From NCBI GenBank assembly GCA_036394075.1, contig DASWFT010000413.1:1-33173 (forward strand): a stretch of 33,173 bases of DNA. Reading direction: 5' to 3'. This stretch comes from JAWWPY01 sp036394075. Lineage in GTDB: Bacteria > Actinomycetota > Actinomycetes > Streptosporangiales > Streptosporangiaceae. Both the position numbers and the translations under genes were made by a program. The notes under the pieces were generated by a model, which saw only the letters and a program-made list of their open reading frames with translations, did no database searches and had not been told where the DNA came from. Of the stretch, positions 1 to 7,694 are shown piece after piece. Position 1 is the first letter of the stretch. Every line of letters begins with the position of its first letter.

Positions 1-170
1 TCTCCCCAGCGAAATCCGCGAAGTGCCGCGAGGGAACGGAGCGCCAGAGGCGAGAGAGCTACTAAAATTAGTCCAGTGACAGTGGCGGCAATGACGAGGG
101 CTGCGAACAACGTTCTTCCTGGATCGCCGCGACGGGATCTAGTCTTAATGATTTCATGCCGTAAATTCAT
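1..170 (-). CDS. Membrane protein of unknown function, N-terminal part only (runs off left edge)
   Basis: The reverse strand reads open from an ATG at 170 to the window edge, giving 56 residues. A good SD (GGAGGGG, 180-186) lies nine bases upstream of the ATG, which supports both the gene and its start; the upstream ATG in the leader runs into a stop at once. The protein begins with about 20 mostly charged residues (MNLRHEIIKTRSRRGDPGR), then a hydrophobic stretch at residues 21-44 that looks like a single membrane helix or an uncleaved signal anchor, then a basic LRGFRW segment. Two leucines, at codons 3 and 36, are encoded by TTA, a rare codon in GC-rich actinomycetes that often depends on the bldA tRNA. 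Base composition is clearly poorer in GC than the rest of the window. I do not recognise the family, and the functional part lies outside the window. Confidence 0.6.
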   Translation of the reverse strand, partial: MNLRHEIIKTRSRRGDPGRTLFAALVIAATVTGLILVALSPLALRSLAALRGFRWG

Positions 171-847
171 AGCGGCATACCCCTCCGTTAAGTAGGATCA
201 TCGAACCTGGCTGAGGTTGCAAAGTCAGGCCAGAACGATGACTAACGGGATCGAATTATCACGCCAGCCAACTGCTCTGCAATGCCAGGATGGCGGCAAC
301 TCCGGTTGCCTCGCAAGGAACTGATCAGCGCTGGCCGCAACAGGCAGGCGTAGGCCCCGAGCCCGGCGATGACCAAGCGGTTGACCGGTGAGACTGCGGC
401 ACACAGTCCCGCAAGCAGAGCGCTACAACGGGCTGTCGACAAGGTAACCGACGACTTCTCAGATAACCAGCAGGGTACTCATGATCTTAGGCACGGCGCC
501 TGGCGGCCCGGGAGATCTCACCCCCAGCCCGCTCGCCACCCGGCTCGCCTGCTCCCGCACAGCCCGGGTGTCATCGGCCAGCACCCCCGATGGTCACGCT
601 TACCCCAGCGACGGCATGGGCCAACCGAACAGCCGCGCTTCGATTCGCGCTGATCCTGCTAGTGAGAGCCGACTTCCGGCTTGGTGACGGGCCATAGAAA
701 TGAGAAGATCCGTGCTGGGCGCACGGGGTCTCTTTTCCGTTACCCGGACGGCGAAACCTCACGTTGTGATTTGCGGCCGAGTGTACTGAGCCGGAGAACT
801 TCATCTTCCGTGAAACGGAACAACCCTAGGGGCATCATTGCCCAACC
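171..847. other. Gap without a convincing gene
   Basis: No reading frame here combines an SD, a plausible length and coding-like composition. On the reverse strand, 450-660 has a coding-like run only if one frameshift is allowed near 575 (peptide segments AAVRLAHAVAGVSVTIG, then VLADDTRAVREQASRVASG). It could be a decayed gene fragment or chance open frame in GC-rich DNA. The usual DUF397 partner of XRE/DUF5753 regulators was looked for downstream of the regulator and not found. Confidence 0.5.
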
Positions 848-852
848 CTAGG
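821..852. repeat. Direct repeat spanning the stop codon of the XRE regulator
   Basis: The 10-mer caaccctagg occurs at 821-830 and again at 843-852, a 22-base period. The second copy contains the regulator's stop codon (cta at 848-850, TAG on the coding strand). Between the copies, gggca (830-834) and tgccc (839-843) can form a weak 5-bp hairpin with a 4-base loop just downstream of the stop, a possible but weak terminator. Confidence 0.6.
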
Positions 853-1720
853 ACCACACCCGCCCCACCGTCTTCGCGATCAACTCCCGTGACTCAGCCG
901 GGTTGAGCGACTGCTGCGCAAGGAAGTCGAATGCCAATCGGTACTGGTAGGTGTCGGCCTCGCCTTCCAGGTGCAACTCGCCCGTGAGGTGCTCGGCGCT
1001 GGCCACGTCGTGTAGCGTAGCCCCCCGTTCGTCCCCAAACGTCAAAAGTACGAAAGAATCCACGCTCAGCGAGTGAGGTAGATCCAGTGGAAGGATCTGC
1101 AGCGTCACGTTGGGGAGCCGCGAGACTTCAACGAGCCGGCGCAGTTGGGCGTCCATTACCGAATTGTCGCCCATGCACCGCAGCAGAACAGACTCGTCGA
1201 GGACAACATGCAGTTCGAGGGGCGGCTCCCGGATGAGCACCTGCTGACGTTCCAGCCTGGCCTGCAAACGGCGCTCAACCCGCCCCGGGGGGATGGTCTC
1301 GACCCGCTGAAAACCACGGACGACCTCTCTGGCATACTTTTGCGTTTGCAGTAAGCCAGGAACGACCTCGACCTGCCACTCCCGCACGGAACTGGCTTGG
1401 GCTTCCAGGCCGATAAACGCTAGGTTGTTCTCGGGGAGCGCGTCCCCGTAGGCCTCCCACCATCCCTTCAGGCGGGCCTCACGGGCGAGGGCGAGCAGTT
1501 CGTCGCGCTGGAGTTCGTCGACGCCGTAGAGATCGAGCAGTTTCCCAACCTCGGCTGGGTTCAGCCCCGTCCGGGCCAGCTCGTATCTGCTGATCTTTGA
1601 GGGGGACCAGCCGAGCCGCTCGGCTACTTGGTCCCCAGTGAGATGGGCGCGTTCACGCAGGCGCCGTAGCTCGGCCGCCAGACGGCGCCGCCGTACAGTC
1701 GGGCTGCCGTAATCAGACAC
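848..1720 (-). CDS. XRE-family HTH transcriptional regulator with DUF5753 domain
   Basis: A 290-residue protein. An N-terminal helix-turn-helix of the XRE/HTH_31 type lies at about residues 13-67 (recognisable core: GDQVAERLGWSPSKISRYE). A DUF5753 domain follows from about residue 95 to the end, with its typical VVPGLLQTQKYAR signature and a C-terminal AEHLTGELHLEGEAD-like stretch. Proteins of this class are abundant in actinomycetes, usually beside a small DUF397 protein; some, such as the BldB/WhiJ-associated regulators, affect development and secondary metabolism. No DUF397 partner is visible here. I chose the GTG at 1720 because GGGAGGAG sits seven bases upstream; the frame is open to a TTG at 1741, but that longer start would put the SD inside the gene. 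DNA-binding function is well supported; target genes are unknown. Confidence 0.9.
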   Translation of the reverse strand: MSDYGSPTVRRRRLAAELRRLRERAHLTGDQVAERLGWSPSKISRYELARTGLNPAEVGKLLDLYGVDELQRDELLALAREARLKGWWEAYGDALPENNLAFIGLEAQASSVREWQVEVVPGLLQTQKYAREVVRGFQRVETIPPGRVERRLQARLERQQVLIREPPLELHVVLDESVLLRCMGDNSVMDAQLRRLVEVSRLPNVTLQILPLDLPHSLSVDSFVLLTFGDERGATLHDVASAEHLTGELHLEGEADTYQYRLAFDFLAQQSLNPAESRELIAKTVGRVWS

Positions 1721-2242
1721 CCGTCGGCTCCTCCCGATCAAGGACAGCTACCCGGTGACAGTGTTGCCCAACCGTAGCGTTCCTGCCATAGCAGCATGCC
1801 GTGAAGGCTTTGGGAAGATAGCTTCCGCAGGCGTCACTGAAACTTGCACTGCGAGTAACAATAAAACTATCGGGCAAGCGTCCCCGCAAGAGTTAGGGGG
1901 GCCACCTCATGGAGGTCGGGCGGGGGGATCTGCAGACCGGCGGGCGCGCCCGGGCCCCGCCCTGCCCAGCTTTCGCGCCTTCTCGGCTGTGGGCATCACA
2001 GCCCGCATGCCGCACACTTTCACGGCACCCGGCCGACATTGTGAACCCGGACATCATGCCGGGCCGGTGGTTGCATCCACCGGCCCGGTCAAAAACCACA
2101 GCCCTCCCACGAAGACTTCGGGAAGAGGAGTCATGGCTTGCGTTGACTATACATCCAGACTTACCCAATCATCCAGACCTCCCCGACGGGCAGGTCCAGC
2201 CATCCGCCACAGATTAGGACACTCCGGCCAGGAGCTCAAGCC
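1721..2242. other. Intergenic region with no supported gene; contains a strong hairpin
   Basis: This 520-base stretch separates the XRE regulator from a small membrane-protein gene. Forward frames from 1755 and 1909 are open, but their translations are low-complexity, rich in Pro/Arg/His, and look like non-coding GC-rich sequence. The ATG at 1909 does follow a G-rich run (ttaggggggcc), so a small peptide cannot be excluded. The clearest element is the hairpin at 2059-2088. Confidence 0.5.
2059..2088. terminator. Perfect 12-bp inverted repeat, terminator-like
   Basis: ccgggccggtgg (2059-2070) and ccaccggcccgg (2077-2088) pair perfectly around the 6-base loop ttgcat. There is no T-run on either strand, but actinomycete terminators often lack one. 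No protein-coding gene ends nearby, so if it terminates anything it would be an unannotated transcript from 1721-2058, or read-through from upstream. Confidence 0.5.
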
Positions 2243-2479
2243 GTGATCGGCATCATAGGGGCGGCGTCGATCATCATGGGCCTCATCCTGGGCTGCTGGA
2301 TCACCATGGTCATCATGGCCGCGGAGATCTCGTTCTCCCAGGAACGGATGCAACGCAAGGTGCGCCGGGCGCAAGCGGAGACCGCCCGCGTCCGGTTCAC
2401 AGCCGACCAGTTCACCGACGAAGCGGCGGTAATCGAGAGCTCGCCACCAGAACGCGCCGACTGGCCGCAGGCGAGTTGA
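2243..2479 (+). CDS. Small single-pass membrane protein, unknown function
   Basis: 78 residues from a GTG at 2243, with GGAG (2231-2234) eight bases upstream. Residues 1-27 are strongly hydrophobic (MIGIIGAASIIMGLILGCWITMVIMA) and form one membrane helix. The remaining ~50 residues are charged and likely helical (ISFSQERMQRKVRRAQAE), consistent with a cytoplasmic tail. The gene stands alone between a hairpin upstream and an 11-bp hairpin downstream, so it is probably monocistronic. I do not recognise a family; the well-placed SD and the clean helix-plus-tail architecture are the reasons for calling it. Confidence 0.6.
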   Translation: MIGIIGAASIIMGLILGCWITMVIMAAEISFSQERMQRKVRRAQAETARVRFTADQFTDEAAVIESSPPERADWPQAS

Positions 2480-2533
2480 CCGGGGGCCGGGTACCTAGCA
2501 GAAGGGACCGCCCAGGCATCTGACCCTCACGAC

Positions 2534-2567
2534 GCCTGGCGGGCCGGGTCTCACCCGCCCGCCAGGC
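2534..2567. terminator. GC-rich hairpin between convergent genes
   Basis: gcctggcgggc (2534-2544) and gcccgccaggc (2557-2567) form a perfect 11-bp stem with a 12-base loop. It lies between the ends of the small membrane-protein gene (forward) and the ribokinase gene (reverse), so it could terminate both. Confidence 0.65.
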
Positions 2568-2608
2568 ACCCGGTCTAGCAGCTCCTTCACGGCCCAGCCC
2601 GCAGCCGG

Positions 2609-2783
2609 CCTGCCAGCCCCCTCACGGCTGGACGGCACCCGGCCTGCCAACCCCCTCACGGCTGGACGGCACCCCGGCCTGCCAACCCCGTCATGGCCCG
2701 GTCGGCACCCCGGGCCTGCCAACCAGTCACGGCCCCGGCCGGCACCCCGGCCTGCCGACCCCTCACGGCCGGGGCGTCACCCG
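2609..2783. repeat. rbsK: Tandem array of ~35-bp units running into the ribokinase stop codon
   Basis: Five imperfect units, each starting with cctgcc, lie head to tail: 2609-2642, 2643-2677, 2678-2714, 2715-2750 and 2751-2783 (34, 35, 37, 36 and 33 bases). The common core is cctgccaacccc, then tcacgg, then ggcacc. The last unit contains the ribokinase stop (tca at 2763-2765) and the last six codons; every upstream unit keeps the equivalent tcacgg or tcatgg. The array therefore looks like serial duplication of the gene's 3' end. There are no spacers, so it is not CRISPR. Confidence 0.85.
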
Positions 2784-3695
2784 ACGGGCCAGTTCACGGA
2801 CGGCCGGGGCGTCAGCGGGCAGCAGCCCCCGCGCCCCCCAGCGGGTCACGCTCAGCCCAGCGGCGGCGCTGGCCAGCCGAACGGCCGCACGGACCGGCTC
2901 CGCCTCGACCAGGCCGACGGCCAGCACCCCCGCGAACACATCTCCCGCGCCGGTCGTGTCGACGACTTCCACAGCCAGCGCCGGCTCGTGGATCCACCCC
3001 TCGTCCCCAGCGGCGACTGTGCCTTGCGCACCGAGCGTGATGACCGCCCAGGAAGGCCCGAGCCGCCGCATGGCCTCAGCGGCCCGGGCCGCTTCCTCGA
3101 CGTTTGACACGCCGGACCCGACCAAGGCAGCGGCCTCGGTCTCATTGGCGAGCAGATAGTCGACACCGCGCAAGAGCTCGGCCGGCACCTCCCGGTACGG
3201 CGCGATGTTGAGGATCGTCACCACGCCGGCCCGGCGGGCAATCGAGACCGCACGCTCGACCGCGGCGCCGGGGATCTCAAGCTGCAACAGCAGGACCCGC
3301 GCCCCCTCGATCAGCGGCGCGGCCCGTTCCACACCAGCGGCGTCGAGCAGGCCGTTCGCCCCCGGGACCACGACGATGGAGTTGTGCCCGGCGCCATCCA
3401 CCATGACGACGGCGGTTCCCGTCGGGGCCCGCGGGTCCTCCCGGACGAAGCTGACGTCGACCCCGGCTGCGGCGAGCGCGGACACCTGCTCGGGACCGGC
3501 CGCATCGGTACCGACCAGGCCGGCCAGCGCGACGGAGCCACCGATCGCCGCGGCCGCGGCCGCCTGGTTGGCCCCCTTGCCGCCGCTCAGGACCTCCAGC
3601 CGGCTGGCCGTGACCGTCTCACCCGGGACCGGGAGCCGGTCAACCGTCAGCATGAGGTCGCGGTTGATGCTGCCGAGGACGACGACCCTGCTCAC
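2763..3695 (-). CDS. rbsK: Ribokinase (PfkB family)
   Basis: A 310-residue protein, normal length for ribokinase, which phosphorylates ribose to ribose 5-phosphate with ATP in the cytoplasm. The substrate motif GSINRD is at residues 8-13, the PfkB signature 1 GGKGANQAA at 38-46, an ANETE nucleotide-site motif near 183, and the second signature DTTGAGD at 246-252, whose last Asp is the expected catalytic base. All key residues are present. The start is a GTG at 3695 with no clear SD; MSRVVVLGSINRD is the expected N-terminus. No ribose ABC transporter or RbsR regulator is adjacent, so the gene may serve nucleoside salvage. A kinase for a related sugar is possible, since PfkB specificity is hard to fix by eye. 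The 3' end continues into a tandem repeat array. Confidence 0.9.
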   Translation of the reverse strand: MSRVVVLGSINRDLMLTVDRLPVPGETVTASRLEVLSGGKGANQAAAAAAIGGSVALAGLVGTDAAGPEQVSALAAAGVDVSFVREDPRAPTGTAVVMVDGAGHNSIVVVPGANGLLDAAGVERAAPLIEGARVLLLQLEIPGAAVERAVSIARRAGVVTILNIAPYREVPAELLRGVDYLLANETEAAALVGSGVSNVEEAARAAEAMRRLGPSWAVITLGAQGTVAAGDEGWIHEPALAVEVVDTTGAGDVFAGVLAVGLVEAEPVRAAVRLASAAAGLSVTRWGARGLLPADAPAVRELARRVTPRP

Positions 3696-3789
3696 CAGCC
3701 GAAGATAGCCGACGCAGTGGCAGGGTGAGCCTTGAGCGGCAAGACCCGGGCATGACCCAAAGAGCCCACATCCCAGAGAGGCGCGTCAG

Positions 3790-4407
3790 ATGCTCACCGA
3801 GAACGAAGCAGAGGAAATCAGGATCCGCCGGGTGGTCGAGAACTGGGCGCTGTTCCGCGACGCCGGGAGATGGGACGCCTTCGCGACGCTCTGGCACGAC
3901 GACGGCTGGATGACGGCCACCTGGTTCCAGGGACCTGCCACTGACTTCATCAGGGCCAGCCGCAAGGCATTCGACGCGGGCGTAAACATCCTGCACTTCT
4001 TGGGCGGCTTCACTTGCGAGGTCCGCGGGGAGCGCGCCATCGCGCAGACCAAGATGACCATCCAGCAACGCGCCCCGGTCCACGGGATCCTGGCCGATGC
4101 CACCTGCACCGGCCGCTTCTACGACTTCATGGCGAAGCGCGATGAGGTGTGGGCCATCGTCCGCCGGCAGCCGATCTACGAGAAAGACCGGCTCGACCCG
4201 GTCGACCCAGCCGCGAAACTCACGCTCGACCAGCAGGTCCTGGCCGACTTCCCGGAGGGTTACCGGCACCTGGCCTACCTGCAGGCTGACGCCGGCTACA
4301 CCGTCGCGCTCGGCCTGCCCGGGCTGCGCGGGCCGGAGGTGGAACTGCTCTACCGCGAGGGGGCTGACTGGCTGGCCGGCTCGCCGCGGCCCGGAATGCC
4401 CAGATAA
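3790..4407 (+). CDS. NTF2-like / SnoaL-like family protein
   Basis: 205 residues. The N-terminal ~130 residues fit the SnoaL_4/NTF2-like alpha+beta barrel: an initial helix (EAEEIRIRRVVENWALFRDAGRW), then the typical LWHDDGWM strand, then a segment with HFLGGFTCEVRGERAIAQTKMTI. Families with this fold include small cyclases, dehydratases and isomerases acting on hydrophobic substrates, but most members have no known substrate. The ATG at 3790 follows AGAGAGG (3776-3782) at seven bases, a good SD. The gene diverges from ribokinase and converges with the MBL-fold hydrolase, whose stop is one base away. No partner gene points to a pathway. Confidence 0.8.
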   Translation: MLTENEAEEIRIRRVVENWALFRDAGRWDAFATLWHDDGWMTATWFQGPATDFIRASRKAFDAGVNILHFLGGFTCEVRGERAIAQTKMTIQQRAPVHGILADATCTGRFYDFMAKRDEVWAIVRRQPIYEKDRLDPVDPAAKLTLDQQVLADFPEGYRHLAYLQADAGYTVALGLPGLRGPEVELLYREGADWLAGSPRPGMPR

Positions 4408-4408
4408 C

Positions 4409-5047
4409 CTACAGGTCGATCTCGGTGCCGGGCTCCACCCGGGTGATCTTCCCGCCGCCCGGGCCCGACGCCAGCGGGAGCCAGTTGCCCAGCACGCCCA
4501 GCCCTCGCTCGTTGAGCAGCCCGTCGTGGATCGCATACCCGCGACCCGCGTCCACCGCACGCGCGTAGTCGATCATGTCCGACAGCTTCAGCCATGGTGC
4601 GTTGACCGGCAGCAGCAGCGTCGACGCCGCGTCCTCGGGGATGGTCAGCGCGTCACCCGGATGGAAAACCTCGCCATCAATCATGAAGCCGGTGTTCAGC
4701 ACCAGCGGGATATCCCGGTGCAACAGCGCATGTTCCTGGCCATAAACCGCAACATCGAACCCTTCAGTACCGAACGTATCGCCATGGCTTATCACATGAA
4801 CGCGTCCAGAGAATTCAGCGAACTGTCCCGCTACCGATGCGTTGGTCCACACTTGCAGGCCGGCGTCGGCGGCGAGCGCGGCCCGCAGGCGGTCGGCGTT
4901 CAGATGGTCGAAATGCTCGTGCGTGATCAGTACTGACCCGGCTCCATCCAGGGCGTCCGGGCCGGTCCAGATGCCAGGGTCGATCACCAGGACAGCGCCG
5001 TCCTTCTCCAGCCTGACGCAGGCATGCTCCAGCTTGGTGAGCCGCAT
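4409..5047 (-). CDS. MBL-fold metal-dependent hydrolase
   Basis: 212 residues. The zinc-binding signature HEHFDHLN is at residues 43-50 (His43, His45, Asp47, His48), preceded by the strand VLVIDPGIW; a further MBL histidine is expected in FHPGDAL and the last near AIHDG. The overall pattern (MRLTKLEHACVRLEKDG, then VLITHEHFDHL, then GEVFHPGD) matches the UlaG/YtnP-like group of small, uncharacterised MBL proteins. The substrate is unknown; lactone or phosphodiester hydrolysis are possibilities. I used the ATG at 5047 because GAGGGAG lies six bases upstream; the frame extends to a TTG at 5065, but that start would include the SD. It converges on the SnoaL-like gene. Confidence 0.85.
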   Translation of the reverse strand: MRLTKLEHACVRLEKDGAVLVIDPGIWTGPDALDGAGSVLITHEHFDHLNADRLRAALAADAGLQVWTNASVAGQFAEFSGRVHVISHGDTFGTEGFDVAVYGQEHALLHRDIPLVLNTGFMIDGEVFHPGDALTIPEDAASTLLLPVNAPWLKLSDMIDYARAVDAGRGYAIHDGLLNERGLGVLGNWLPLASGPGGGKITRVEPGTEIDL

Positions 5048-5177
5048 GACATTCTCCCTCAACACTCGGATATTAGGGCGGACCCGATCACCCAGAACTG
5101 CTATGTTTATGTCCGTGCTTTACGCGTCTTTGCCCATGCCCTGACCAGAGACGCCCTATCAGAGGATCTAGACGACC

Positions 5178-5378
5178 GTGCACGGATATCTGTTAGCCGC
5201 CCATGTTGCACAAACCGCCCATGCGTCCGGTAATGCGAAGTATATTCCGTACCTCGTGATGCTGGTGATCGGCGTGGTGATCGGCCGCGTGTGGGGCAGG
5301 AGTGCCGGCCTGAAGCACCTGGGCTCGGCCGAGTACCAGGCCCGCTGGCGGAACGTCCGGTCGGTTCGCCGATTCTAA
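5178..5378 (+). CDS. Small membrane protein, unknown function
   Basis: 66 residues from a GTG at 5178, with AGAGGA (5161-5166) eleven bases upstream. Residues ~22-40 (YIPYLVMLVIGVVIGRVWG) form one membrane helix, followed by a short basic tail (KHLGSAEYQARWRNVRSVRRF). The composition, SD and helix suggest a real gene, and similar short one-helix proteins are common in actinomycetes. Nothing indicates a specific job. It lies between two divergently or convergently arranged genes and appears monocistronic. Confidence 0.55.
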   Translation: MHGYLLAAHVAQTAHASGNAKYIPYLVMLVIGVVIGRVWGRSAGLKHLGSAEYQARWRNVRSVRRF

Positions 5379-5408
5379 GGCACCTCCTCCGACAGCCTTT
5401 CTAGCCGG

Positions 5409-6314
5409 TTAGCGGGCCATGCCCGATCCGGTCGACAGGCGGGCGGCGAGTTCCGAGTCGATGTGGCCCGCGGCGTCAAGCAGTCGGGGCAGGAACTGCT
5501 TCTCCAGCGTCCGCATCGGCACCCGCGCCGCGTGTGCGCTGGCGTTGATCGCCGCCACCACCTTGCCGGAACTGTCCCGGATGGGTACCGCGATGGACCG
5601 GACACCCGCCTCAAGCTCCTGGTCCACGGCCGCCCAGCCCTGGCTGCGGACCGTGGCGAGCACTTCCCGCAGCCGATCCAGGTCGACGATGGTGTGATCA
5701 GTGAGCTTGCGGAGGGTGGCGCGACTCAGCAGCGCCTCACGTTCGGCATCTGGAAGGTGGGCCAGCAGGACCCGGCCCATGGAGGTTGGGTAGGGCGGCA
5801 GCCGGGTGCCCACGGTGAGCGCGATCGTCATGATCCGGTTTGCTGACGCGCGGGCCACGTAGACGATGTCGTCCCCGTCCAGGACACTCACCGAGCACGA
5901 CTCGTGCAGTTCCTCGGTGAGATCCTCCAGGTGCGGCTGGGCGATCTGGGCCACGCTGAACGACGACAGGTATGCGTAGCCGAGCGCGAGCACCCGCGGG
6001 CGGAGCGAGAACTGCCTGCCGGTGCTGCCCACGTAGCCCAGTTCCTGCAGGGTGAGCAGGAACCTTCGGGCGGCCGCGCGGGTGAGCCCGGTGCGCTCGG
6101 CGACCTCCGACAGGGTCAGCGACGGCCGTTCGGAGGAGAAGCAGCGGATGACCGCCAGCCCCCGGTCGAGGGACTGGACGAAATCCGTCCGGCGCGGCCC
6201 GGCCCTGGCGGCGGGGCCCGTGGCCGCGGCGGCGGGGCCCGTGGCCGCGGCGGCGGGGCCGGCAGTCGCAGTCGCAGCGCCGGAGTCGGCCGCCGCGGCC
6301 CTCGGTGTGTTCAC
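5409..6314 (-). CDS. IclR-family transcriptional regulator (Pca/Pob-type)
   Basis: 301 residues. After a ~40-residue low-complexity Ala/Gly/Thr/Pro tail comes a winged helix-turn-helix (about residues 45-105: DFVQSLDRGLAVIRCF, then LTLSEVAERTGLTRAAARRFL). The IclR effector-binding domain follows (about 120-290) with the typical PTSMGRVLLAHLP and DQELEAGVRSIAVPI motifs. The LTRAAARRFLLTLQELGYV form of the HTH is typical of the PcaR/PobR/CatR branch that controls aromatic-acid catabolism, so such a target is plausible; a homogentisate dioxygenase relic lies 4 kb away. The Ala-rich tail is built from a 21-bp repeat (about 6209-6270, peptide AAAATGP), an expansion most family members lack. The GTG at 6314 has no SD, so translation may be leaderless or begin nearer the HTH. 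Confidence 0.88.
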   Translation of the reverse strand: MNTPRAAAADSGAATATAGPAAAATGPAAAATGPAARAGPRRTDFVQSLDRGLAVIRCFSSERPSLTLSEVAERTGLTRAAARRFLLTLQELGYVGSTGRQFSLRPRVLALGYAYLSSFSVAQIAQPHLEDLTEELHESCSVSVLDGDDIVYVARASANRIMTIALTVGTRLPPYPTSMGRVLLAHLPDAEREALLSRATLRKLTDHTIVDLDRLREVLATVRSQGWAAVDQELEAGVRSIAVPIRDSSGKVVAAINASAHAARVPMRTLEKQFLPRLLDAAGHIDSELAARLSTGSGMAR

Positions 6315-6330
6315 ATAGCGAACGATAGCG
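6315..6330 (-). promoter_or_regulatory. Possible operator at the IclR regulator start
   Basis: atagcg occurs at 6315-6320 and again at 6325-6330, exactly one helical turn apart, immediately upstream of the regulator's start. The intervening sequence makes an imperfect palindrome (tagcgaacgata). IclR regulators commonly bind such sites at their own promoter. This is inference from position and spacing only. Confidence 0.35.
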
Positions 6331-6336
6331 TGTCAT

Positions 6337-6362
6337 AGGCGGCCGCCGCCAGGCGGCCGCCT
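6337..6362. terminator. Perfect 11-bp hairpin between the oxidoreductase and IclR genes
   Basis: aggcggccgcc (6337-6347) and ggcggccgcct (6352-6362) pair perfectly around a 4-base loop. The hairpin lies 116 bases downstream of the oxidoreductase stop and just upstream of the IclR gene on the same strand, so it may separate their transcription. Each arm is itself nearly palindromic. Confidence 0.6.
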
Positions 6363-6424
6363 GCCGTGCCCGCCGCTCCGGCGCTGGCGCACCGCCGCAA
6401 CAGCCTCGCCCGGGCACCGCCCGT

Positions 6425-6490
6425 GCGGCGTCACACGGGCACCGCCGCGCGGCGTCACCCGCGCTCGCCAGGCGGCGTCACCCGCGCTCG
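6425..6490. repeat. 23-bp repeat spanning the stop codon of the oxidoreductase
   Basis: A 19-base sequence beginning gcggcgtcacccg occurs identically at 6449-6467 and 6472-6490. The second copy contains the stop codon of the Gfo/Idh/MocA gene (tca at 6478-6480). A third, shorter copy starts at 6425 (gcggcgtcac). The copies downstream of the gene therefore repeat its own 3' end. Confidence 0.85.
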
Positions 6491-7596
6491 GCGCGCAACG
6501 GCAGGCCCGCCGCCCGGTAGACATCGTCGATGACGGTCATCGTGGCCACCGCGTCGTCCGGCGTGGTAATCACCGGCTCGCGGCGCAGGACGGCCGCGGC
6601 GAAGGCACGCAACTGGTAGGTGTACGTGGCTTCGCCGCGGACCCTCTCATGCCGCGTGTACCCGTTCGCGCTCACCGTCAGCCTGTTGTAGACCTGCGGC
6701 GCGAGGAAGTTCAGCACCCGAAGCACGCCGCGGTCGCCGACTGCCTTGACGCTGATCCGCAGGACCTGGCTGGACCACAGGGACGCGGTCATCCGGCCGG
6801 TCGCGCCGCCCGGGAACCGGAACGAGGCCGTCATCGCGCGGTCCACGTAGGGGCCATGCAGTTTCGCCCTGGCCTCCACGACCTGCGGCTCACCGGGGCC
6901 GAGCAGCCGAAGGCAGTTGATGGCATAGCAGCCGACGTCCATGGTCGCCCCGCCCGCCAGGTCGAAGGAATAGCGGATGTCGGAGAAGCGTGGCAGTGGG
7001 GAGCAGACCCACGCCTCCAGGTACCGCAGCGCGCCCAGTTCCCCAGCGGCGCCCTGGCCGGCCGCCGGTCGCGGCTCGGCCACGGCGTCCGCGCCGGTCA
7101 CCACCTGGCCGGTGCCCGGGCCGGTCACCACCTGGCCGGTATCAGGGCCGGTCACCACCTGGCCGGTATCAGGGCCAGCCACCACGTCGAGCATCCGGCG
7201 GGCCAGCGGGTGGTAGCGGTAGTGGAACGCCTCCATGACAACGAGCCCGGAGCCCTTGGCCGCCGCGGCGACCCGCTCGGCCTCGGCCGCATTCGAGGTG
7301 AACGGCTTCTCACAGAGCACGTGCTTGCCCGCCTCGATCGCGCGCAGCGTCCACGGCGCGTGCAGTGAATTCGGCAGCGGGTTGTAGATGGCGTCGATGC
7401 CGGGGTCGGCGATCAGCGCGTCGTAGGAGGCGTGCACCACGGGGATGCCGTGCTTGGCTGCGAACTGCCGGGCCCGGTCCGGATCGCGGGCGGCCACGGC
7501 GGTGACCGTCACGTCCGGAACGTGCCGCGCGGGCTTGATCAGCGCCGCGGGAGTGATCCGCGCGGCGCCGAGCGTCCCGATCCGCAACCGCTCCAA
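6478..7596 (-). CDS. Gfo/Idh/MocA-family NAD(P)-dependent oxidoreductase with a repeat insertion
   Basis: 372 residues. The N-terminal Rossmann domain starts at once (LRIGTLGAARIT) and carries the family's EKP motif (CEKP, about residues 95-98), whose Lys is catalytic. The C-terminal alpha/beta domain includes MEAFHYRYHP, DVGCYAINCLR and a GEATYTYQLRAF-like end. These enzymes oxidise or reduce sugars, inositols and related compounds; the substrate is not evident here. Residues ~141-167 are three copies of the nonapeptide GPDTGQVVT plus a partial one, encoded by a 27-bp repeat, and then an Ala/Gly-rich stretch: an insertion where most relatives have a short loop. I prefer the TTG at 7596 (GAGG eight bases upstream, giving MERLRIGTLG) over the GTG at 7605, which overlaps that SD. 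No inositol or sugar operon is adjacent. Confidence 0.85.
   Translation of the reverse strand: MERLRIGTLGAARITPAALIKPARHVPDVTVTAVAARDPDRARQFAAKHGIPVVHASYDALIADPGIDAIYNPLPNSLHAPWTLRAIEAGKHVLCEKPFTSNAAEAERVAAAAKGSGLVVMEAFHYRYHPLARRMLDVVAGPDTGQVVTGPDTGQVVTGPGTGQVVTGADAVAEPRPAAGQGAAGELGALRYLEAWVCSPLPRFSDIRYSFDLAGGATMDVGCYAINCLRLLGPGEPQVVEARAKLHGPYVDRAMTASFRFPGGATGRMTASLWSSQVLRISVKAVGDRGVLRVLNFLAPQVYNRLTVSANGYTRHERVRGEATYTYQLRAFAAAVLRREPVITTPDDAVATMTVIDDVYRAAGLPLRAERG
7093..7185. repeat. In-frame 27-bp minisatellite inside the oxidoreductase gene
   Basis: Three full 27-bp units (7093-7119, 7120-7146, 7147-7173) and a degenerate partial unit (7174-7185). Units 2 and 3 are identical; unit 1 differs in the triplet atc versus gcc. 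The period is a multiple of three, so the reading frame is kept. Confidence 0.9.
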
Positions 7597-7694
7597 CGAC
7601 CACACCTCAATCCCGCTACGGCGTCTCTCATAGGCGGCCGTGCCTCACCTCGGGAGGCTTCCCTCGATGACGCGACCCTATCTTCGCCGACCGC

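Noticed and set aside
1755..2246. Forward open frames between the XRE regulator and the small membrane protein
   Set aside because: Composition and peptide sequence are not protein-like, and the frames run through a strong hairpin.
2609..2783. CRISPR array
   Set aside because: Units are contiguous, imperfect, vary in length and have no spacers; it is a tandem repeat extending from the ribokinase gene.
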